A stretch of 64,000 nucleotides of DNA, taken from contig OU964919.1 in the NCBI GenBank assembly GCA_918807975.1, forward strand, positions 14,650,001 to 14,714,000. Reading direction: 5' to 3'. Every line of letters begins with the position of its first letter. Positions within the stretch are counted from its first letter, which is position 1. The stretch is from Aplidium turbinatum. Lineage: Eukaryota; Chordata; Ascidiacea; Aplousobranchia; Polyclinidae. Shown here piece by piece: positions 60,101 through 64,000 of the stretch. The translations under genes and the position numbers were made by a program. The notes under the pieces were generated by a model. The model was not told where the DNA came from. It saw only the letters and a program-made list of their open reading frames with translations, and made no database searches.

Positions 60101-63100
60101 CACCTGAAAACACAGAAACTCGACAGCAGCCTCAAATATTTCAGTATGATTGTGATTGACAGAGCGATGGCTGAAACCAAACTTTGCCACCTTGTCAAAT
60201 ATCTTCCACTTTCCAGGTGAGAAGCCGTTCAAATGCGACAATTGCAGCCGGTCATTTTCTCGGGTCGACAATTTGGACGCTCACAAGAAGGCGTGTGTTG
60301 GTAACGCGGTAAGCGCTAGGGGACTTCCCAGACAGCAAATCAACCGGTTTTTACATTAATTCAACTTCTGCAGATGTTGAATTAATGTAAAAAACGGGTG
60401 ATTTGCTGTCTAGGTTGCTTGGTCAGTGTGTAAATAACAAGTTCTCTATCAAATCGACGTTCAAGCAACAGTATGTGACTCCCAAAGTGTTTAGTGTTGT
60501 TAAAGTGAGACCATGACCTACACAAGTACACAGGCTTTGTGTTGACAAAATGTTTTTATTTAGTATGTAAGCAACGAAATTTATTTTTAATAAATTAAAC
60601 CAACCTAACTCCGGCATATACCTTTTCGTCGAATCCATGTTCTTCTGTTCGGCGACTGAACATTTAAAGGATGTTAATCTTTATGTTCACCACGTGTCCA
60701 CCTATATCATGTTTCATGCCCAATACAGCGTTGTGCTCTTGCGTGGTGTCGAACCGGCGTCCCTTCGATGGTCGATCAGATATTCTCACCACTCGAGCAC
60801 GTTATATAATCGACAACAATCATATATATTTTCCAGAACTTTCCAAAACGGAGGTCTAGAAATGGTCTGGTAAGGGAATCACTCACGAAGGAGGCGGAGA
60901 AAACGGATCAGGATAATAACGTAAGTAAACAGTCATGTTTGCCTGCTCTTGCCCGTGTAGGCCACGTCTTGCCCTATACCTCGTGTTTCGCAAACTTTCT
61001 TGTCATCCAACCTACAGAATGCGTTGAATATTATTGGCATGTATTTTTCCATAGCGTCGTGTCCATCGGTGATTCAAGTTGCTCTTTACAACGCAGACGG
61101 TTTCACCGAAGCCATAGAGATGCAACCGAGTACATTATTACCGCAATGCTAAGCACAAACAAAATTCAGTTGCACTTTAAAAGGATTTTGGTATGACCCG
61201 ACACTAGAGTGGTTCAAAAAAATACAATTTTCTCGGAATCTTCCTCCACAAGGCTTAAAATGTGCCATTTCCCCATAGAAGTGCCCTTGCAAAAAATTAG
61301 ACTGATTGGAAGTCGTTTAAAGGTCAATCAGATTTTCACTTTTTTACCACATTCTGCCTATGCCAAACCCTATCGCACACAGGCCGATATTGTGTACAAG
61401 AATTACAGAGGGGGAAATGCCCGCTATCACCTTGAAAACCACAGCAGAGAATGAGCTAGACTTCTATATGATGCAGAATTAAACTTAGTGTGTATGTAAA
61501 CAGATTTATTAACTTAACACCCAACAAAGCAAAAATCTTATTTCCATACTAAACTATCGGCAATTCGGCATCTACCATTATTATTGAAAAACACTCGAAA
61601 CCGGCAGTAGTCTCATCAGTCATCACTTCAATCATTTTCATGAGACTCAGAAACAGTACCAGTACCTACTGCAGTTAGTAAGCATCCACAGGAAAAGGTT
61701 TCCGGTGCCAACCAAAGCAACCCTTAATCTCAACAAAGCCTGAAATGAGACTGTGACGAAAACAGTGGCCGAATGTCATATCTGATTTAACACCACAGTC
61801 CTTGATGCTAACATTGTATTTTAATTCATTTATCGTGATATGGATGTCTCTTTGTGATAAAAGCAAATTGTATTATGCTTAAACTTATTTAACCTGTCAA
61901 AATAATTGAAGTGATGACTGATGAGACTACTGCCGGTTTCAAGTGTTTTTCAATAAAAATGGTAGATGCCGAATTGCCGATAGTTTAGTATGAAAATAAG
62001 ATTTTTGCTTTGTTGGGTGTTAAGTTAATAAATCTGTTTACATACACACTAAGTTTAATTCTGCATCATATAGAAGTCTAGCTCATTCTCTGCTGTGGTT
62101 TTCAAAACAATAGGGGGCATTTCCCTCTCTGTAAGTCTTGCACACAATATCGGCCTGTGTGCGATAGGGTTTGACATAGGCAGAATGTGGTAAAAAAGTG
62201 AAAATCTGATTGACCTTTAAACGACTTCCAATCAGTCTAATTTTTTGCAAGGGCACTTCTATGGGGAAATGGCACATTTTAAGCCTTGTGGAGGAAGATT
62301 CCGAGAAAATTGTGTTTTTTTGAACCACTCTACCCGACAGGGTATCAAACCCTCGTTCTCCTGCTCAGAACTGAGATTATATCCGCTCAGCCACCGGAGT
62401 CGTTGAATGATTGCAGGTTAATAATAAACGTTGAATAACATCACTATAACCAGATGAACGAAAACGCTGGTTCGGAAAATAACGAGATTATGCCACTGGA
62501 ACACGTGATGGCGTCCCACGACGGCCACCCCCCTTCTCTCGTCGACCAGCCACACTACCAAGCAAGGATCATGTCAGAGTGAGTCATGTTCTCTTTGCTC
62601 TTGTGACATGTTCTTTGCGTTATGAAAGGACGGACAGTTTTAACAATTTTTGCAACAACAAAAAACAGCCCTGCCAGCAAATCACTCGTTTTTTATATTG
62701 ATTTAACGTCTGCAAAGTGCAAATTAACTCAATGTTAAAAAAACGTTTGTTTTATTGGCTGGGATTATGTTCAGTATCTGATTCAAAGTGTGGAGAATTC
62801 CGTGGTAGCAAAAATTAACCAGGTGAACAACACATTGTGCTAGAGCGCTTGGATTTTTTCGAAGTAGCTTTCACTTTCATCCGAACCTGGATTGAACGTT
62901 CAATTTCAACTGAGTATAAAATGGAAGCAAAGTCAATCTACTGCAAAGTGGAAGCTGATCGACACGGGAGCCAAACCCGAGCGTTTGAAATAGAGAATGA
63001 ACCCACTGCTACACCAGTGAGCTGTCAAGCATCTTTTTTTTTCAGGACCTTGAAGTTTGTCGGCGAGCCTCTGCAGCCCGCTGTTTCCTCGCCTTTGGAA

Positions 63101-63800
63101 TTGGACTCTGGAAACAACCCAAAGTATTTTCCCACCATGCTTCCACAGAGTTTTCAAGTCATGACCAACGATGGGTCAGCAAACGCACAACTGTTGTTGC
63201 CGGCACATCCTTCTCAGGGGTTGGAAACACGAATGGACGGTAAATAAAACGAGTCATTAAGTTTAGTTTACTTCAATTTTGCTTCTTAAATGTCGCAACT
63301 TTTCCTAATAAAGCTAGCAACTGTAGCTTACTGCAGTACAGTGAGCTACTGCGATGCCTTTGATTGGGTACTTTTTAAAATATTTTCCTGGATGGACAGC
63401 TTTTAAACTTAGTTGAGGTTGATTTACGTTATTTGGTAAAAAAATAAACTTCAAATCTATTTTCACCATGGTCCATTTACTCTGGTTTCTAAAAACTTAT
63501 TCTTGTTTGCCTTTGAATAATCCTGTGATTTTTTATCCTCAAGACCACTGGTACTCTGCATCAGGTAAGCAACATCATTAGCGTACCGGATTCAAGTCTG
63601 AACGAAGCCCAATATACTGTATAATCTTAAATTTCAACACGAAACTCCCAACAAAAGTAAACGTTAGCTTATCTTCTGCAGAGCATCATCATCCCGAGCA
63701 CAGCCAAGGCCATCCATCGTCGCAGAACTCTCACATCGTAAACTTTGATGTCAATTCAGCGGTGAACACGTTCATGAGTTACGGGCAGAACGCCATGTAG
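36176..63800 (+). CDS. BTB domain protein with 12 zinc fingers, 20 exons
   Basis: Exons: 36176-36245, 37872-37963, 39650-39793, 40090-40349, 40541-40575, 40747-40848, 52240-52364, 53033-53131, 53539-53578, 54615-54830, 55817-55962, 56440-56578, 57032-57163, 57846-58013, 60217-60308, 60837-60920, 62454-62578, 63046-63239, 63544-63564, 63682-63800. Phases agree throughout; 2403 bases give 800 residues. Residues 1-104 form a BTB fold (FCDVVVKVG, FGAHKAVLAASSDYFEECF, FSSILDFVYASDVNI, LLEAAKIFSISKLAQLC), expected to dimerise and recruit co-regulators. An acidic Ser/Thr-rich linker follows. Fingers 1-12 span about 267-615: eleven C2H2, several with TGERP-like linkers, and a last one ending in Cys (CDNC...HKKAC). 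The tail is low-complexity, ending VNTFMSYGQNAM. It is a likely nuclear DNA-binding regulator of the ZBTB group; I cannot name the orthologue. The first Met is the only one before the BTB core. Weakest points are the exon 4 acceptor and exons 15-16. Confidence 0.9.
36276..36585 (+). repeat. tRNA-derived SINE, copy 3 (plus strand)
   Basis: Head ATGGCTCAGCTGGTTCAGTG (A-box) and GCGCTGGTTCGACC (B-box), body with GGACTGCTCTCCATTCAGCG, tail AGGATAAAGATCCCCACAAT. It lies just inside intron 1 of the BTB gene and is the fullest copy. Confidence 0.88.
36589..36660. repeat. Short telomere-like TTAGGG/CCCTAA patch
   Basis: Several TTAGGG and AACCCTAACC units in both orientations, mixed with ACTTTAACCAC spacers, directly after the SINE tail. 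It is too short to be a telomere relic with certainty. Confidence 0.6.
36899..37746. mobile_element. Non-autonomous pogo/Tigger-like element
   Basis: Ends CAGTAGAGTTCGCCTATAAC and the inverse GTTATAGGCAAATTCTACTG, flanked by TA on both sides (36897-36898 and 37747-37748). CAGTAGA plus GTTATA ends are typical of pogo/Tigger. GACGTTATA units repeat near both ends, and a block with GCTGCTTTTTACACGTGATA occurs twice in tandem near 37277 and 37380. It lies in BTB intron 1. Confidence 0.85.
38789..38873. repeat. Palindromic MITE copy 8, best preserved
   Basis: CCCAGACAACAAAATTC to GAATTTTGTTGTCTGGG, flanked by TA on each side. The core reads TTTTTACATTGATTC and an inverted GTTAAATCAGGGTAAAAA. Confidence 0.75.
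38876..38948. repeat. Palindromic MITE copy 9, decayed
   Basis: AACAACGATTCAATGTCC and GACAACATTGAATC arms directly beside copy 8. Confidence 0.4.
40415..40500. repeat. ATGTATAAACATGTATAT short tandem repeat
   Basis: About three degenerate units in BTB intron 4. Confidence 0.6.
41333..45727 (-). pseudogene. DDE transposase, copy 1, interrupted
   Basis: Minus-strand pieces in order are 45727-45338 (DNYVWLIDPTSKELSGRKLP), 45431-45129, 45003-44599 (DRAAVHIIAATAQSLGHNVD, VVVHWDGKLIPD), 44654-43851 (MSFDTTSSNTEKKNGACHLL, LPCQHHIFELVIGAVF, ARWMSKVLYCLKIWM) and 41720-41333 (LNDTAERGVALIQEYIHVLT). The Asp of HWDGK, the Asp of SFDTTSSNT, a CxxH and the Glu of AERG give a DD-CxxH-E layout. Several frame breaks plus one insertion. 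It is clearly related to 47928-49490 but diverged from it. Confidence 0.75.
41727..43799. mobile_element. hAT-like element inserted in transposase copy 1
   Basis: Ends CAGGGTTCCCACGCAGTCGG and the inverse TGTGTGGGAACCCTG, flanked by the 6-bp repeat CTACTC. Removing it restores the transposase frame across PGKSSRAMKASLK. AGTAGGGAATTTG motifs recur at both ends. A lone hAT-like end (CAGGGCTTCCCAAAC) lies at 42119, with no partner found. No coding capacity. Confidence 0.85.
47033..47813. mobile_element. Non-autonomous hAT inside transposon copy 2
   Basis: Ends CAGTGGTTCCCAACC and the inverse GGTTGGGAACCACTG; exact 8-bp duplication CTCTAAGC (47025-47032, 47814-47821). The ends match those of the hAT at 27952-29484. 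It contains partial CAGTGGCGTAGCCA-type sequence near 47392 and a related start near 47493, so it is itself composite. Confidence 0.92.
47928..49490 (+). pseudogene. DDE transposase, copy 2
   Basis: Plus-strand frames 47928-48761, 48677-48925 and 48933-49490 follow one another with two frame changes (near 48710 and 48915). Motifs in order: ASIHWDGKSLPTLQNKYEK, VSMVFDTTSSNTGHLTAI, WAGCSHHVGELIVGHVF, TRWMAKLIYALKLVLL, CLKRHLWYLSSEFVPTSS, TNDIAERGVKLSTDFLNS. The Asp of HWDGK, Asp of FDTTSSNTG, CxxH and the Glu of AERG suggest the catalytic set. Similar proteins, uncharacterised to my knowledge, are abundant in cnidarians and insects. The 8-bp duplication and CxxH would allow kinship with hAT or P, but the sequence matches neither in a way I can name. 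Confidence 0.75.
49590..49812. mobile_element. Inverted-repeat MITE flanked by TA
   Basis: Arms of about 95 bases start CCGTAAAACAGCACAACTTT and end with the inverse AAAGTTGTGCTACTGTATTT; they also share AAATTTGTGAGTTAAAGT. TA occurs at both borders, suggesting a Tc1/mariner-type MITE. Confidence 0.75.
51030..51575 (+). pseudogene. 3' end of a decayed LINE
   Basis: The plus strand gives, over several frames, YEELETRKRPFG, then an RYKDQLK-like block, then CPRLPSQTGLAKSH, which matches the degenerate finger (C-x2-C-x-R-x-C-x-S-x-x-GL-x-x-H) at the end of endonuclease/reverse-transcriptase LINEs. It has at least four breaks. It lies in BTB intron 6, unrelated to the LINE at 46325-50706. Confidence 0.6.
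52799..52940. repeat. Near-perfect 142-bp hairpin
   Basis: Two arms of about 70 bases (CAAATATAGTTATTACTATC on the left, inverse at right) meet at GGTCTTATTTGAATAAGACC with almost no loop and only two or three mismatches. It lies in BTB intron 7. No target duplication is obvious; either a very young foldback MITE or a transcribed hairpin. Confidence 0.9.
55075..55120 (+). repeat. SINE tail fragment
   Basis: GTCAGTCCGAGGATAAAGAT matches the tail of SINE copy 3. Confidence 0.45.
55647..55728. repeat. Palindromic MITE copy 10
   Basis: CCAGCTAGCAAATC to GATTTGCTAGCTG with GTTGAATCAATGTAAAAAAG inside; BTB intron 10. Confidence 0.65.
56028..56111. repeat. Palindromic MITE copy 11
   Basis: GCCAGTTGGCAAAATA to GATTTTGCTAGTAGGG around ACATTCATTCAATGTCG; BTB intron 11. 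Confidence 0.5.
56749..56828. repeat. Palindromic MITE copy 12
   Basis: Best core: ACATTGATTCAAAGTCTGCA and GACGTTGAATCAATGCAAAA; end GCTGTCTGGG; BTB intron 12. Confidence 0.65.
58185..59234 (+). mobile_element. Decayed Tc1/mariner element
   Basis: Ends share CCTTGTGCATATTAATTGAC and its inverse with TA at each border. Plus-strand transposase pieces: VRRRLLKVGRAAHRPLKNN, MFSDESHFCVQGQRSQHVRR (first Asp and DES block), CHIDQTVMHPEK, MFWGCFCFHGVGSLRPTERM and, in a third frame, a block reading PENSPDLNLIKNIW with the second catalytic Asp; the family has PDLNPIENVW there. Tc1 family, with several frame breaks. BTB intron 14. Confidence 0.88.
59392..59817. mobile_element. hAT MITE (CAGTGGCGTAGCCA family), copy 3
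   Basis: Ends CAGTAGCGTAGCCAGGAATT and CCTTGGCTACGCCACTG with exact 8-bp duplication AAGATAGA (59384-59391, 59818-59825). It fixes the 8-bp duplication of this family. Orientation is opposite to copies 1 and 2. Confidence 0.92.
59975..60136. repeat. 162-bp imperfect hairpin
   Basis: Arms of about 80 bases start TTTGAGGCTGCTG and close at GTTGATTAA. About 80 percent of arm bases pair by eye. It ends 80 bases before BTB exon 15. Confidence 0.75.
60328..60413. repeat. Palindromic MITE copy 13
   Basis: CCCAGACAGCAAATCAACC to GGTGATTTGCTGTCTAGG around TTCAACTTCTGCAGATGTTG; it begins 19 bases after BTB exon 15. Confidence 0.75.
60741..60806 (-). repeat. tRNA-like SINE head
   Basis: Minus-strand A-box-like GCTCGAGTGGTGAGAATA and B-box CCGGTTCGACACC, 31 bases before BTB exon 16. 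Probably a SINE relic. Confidence 0.45.
61040..62404 (-). repeat. tRNA-derived SINE split by a foldback element
   Basis: The minus-strand head at 62404-62340 has a tRNA-like CCGGTGGCTGAGCGGATATA (A-box) and GAGGGTTTGATACCC (B-box). After the foldback element a GC-richer body with TTCGGTGAAACCGTCTGCG follows near 61115. The continuity is inferred from the duplicated CCCGACA at both junctions. Confidence 0.45.
61205..62332. mobile_element. Foldback transposon with 429-bp arms
   Basis: Left arm 61205-61633 starts TAGAGTGGTTCAAAAAAATA; the right arm 61904-62332 is its inverse with few differences. The two mirror-image 81-residue open frames differ at only about six residues. Flanks CCCGACAC and CCCGACAG match at 7 of 8 bases. 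The 270-bp middle has no recognised gene. BTB intron 16. Confidence 0.88.
62671..62764. repeat. Palindromic MITE copy 14
   Basis: CTGCCAGCAAATCACTCG to TTTTATTGGCTGGG with TTGATTTAACGTCTGC inside; BTB intron 17. Confidence 0.55.
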
Positions 63801-64000
63801 AGCCGAGGCATGCCTGGTGCAGTTTTGTCGCTATCGCTAGTAGTAGTGGTGGCTTATTGCAACGACGTTCTACAGCGATGTGAAAAACATTATGTTTAGT
63901 GCGACCAGTTCGTTATCTCACCGTTCGAAGAAAGGTTCCACTTTTTCTGTTGTTGTATCGAGATTTGCGCCCGATGTAAGCAGTGTCGAACTGGCGCCCT

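Noticed and set aside
61209-61454. 81-residue frame repeated as a mirror image at 62083-62328
   Set aside because: It is the arm sequence of the foldback element read from each side; no protein family resembles it.

Overview
This is animal nuclear DNA: AT-rich, with spliced protein genes (GT-AG introns), tRNA-derived SINEs, LINEs and very many DNA transposons. The exon style and the protein families would fit an invertebrate chordate such as an ascidian, but that is inference; the sequence only proves a metazoan.

Three host genes can be read. (1) Bases 1-994 (+) hold the last two coding exons of an ADP-ribosylarginine hydrolase (ADPRH family). (2) Bases 4172-15327 (-) hold a six-exon short-chain dehydrogenase of the BDH1/RDH type, convergent with ADPRH. 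Its frame is intact, but its catalytic Tyr is Phe, its glycine-rich loop is altered and its C-terminal part carries a Ser-rich insertion, so it may be a pseudoenzyme. (3) Bases 36176-63800 (+) hold a complete 20-exon gene for an 800-residue BTB protein with 12 C2H2-type fingers. All exon phases join and the coding length is a multiple of three. It includes a 21-base microexon and an 11.4 kb intron packed with transposons.

The rest is mostly mobile DNA. From 15.3 to 36 kb I find no host gene that I recognise. Sixteen insertions have hAT-like ends or are hAT-sized, most with target duplications of 8 bp (one of 5, one of 6), and they are nested up to five deep: a hAT at 26001-34012 contains a LINE, which holds a hAT at 26428-27525 (itself split by another at 26950-27430) and a second hAT at 27952-29484. 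One hAT (7577-8890) carries a nearly intact U6 snRNA sequence. Intron 6 of the BTB gene holds two copies, in opposite orientation, of a DDE-type transposase family with TAGGGTG ends; one of them sits inside a 5'-truncated LINE that has its own 13-bp target duplication. Intron 16 holds a 1.1 kb foldback element with 429-bp arms and a similar TAGAGTG end. A roughly 85-bp palindromic MITE occurs about 14 times, in introns of both large genes and between genes.

The most distinctive items are the U6-bearing hAT, the TAGRGTG transposon group, the tRNA-like sequence inside a hairpin element at 16.3-16.55 kb, a near-perfect 142-bp hairpin in an intron, the probable SDR pseudoenzyme, and a 9-base alternative acceptor that would delete a zinc ligand from one finger. 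I saw no convincing retroviral, LTR or Polinton-type fossil.
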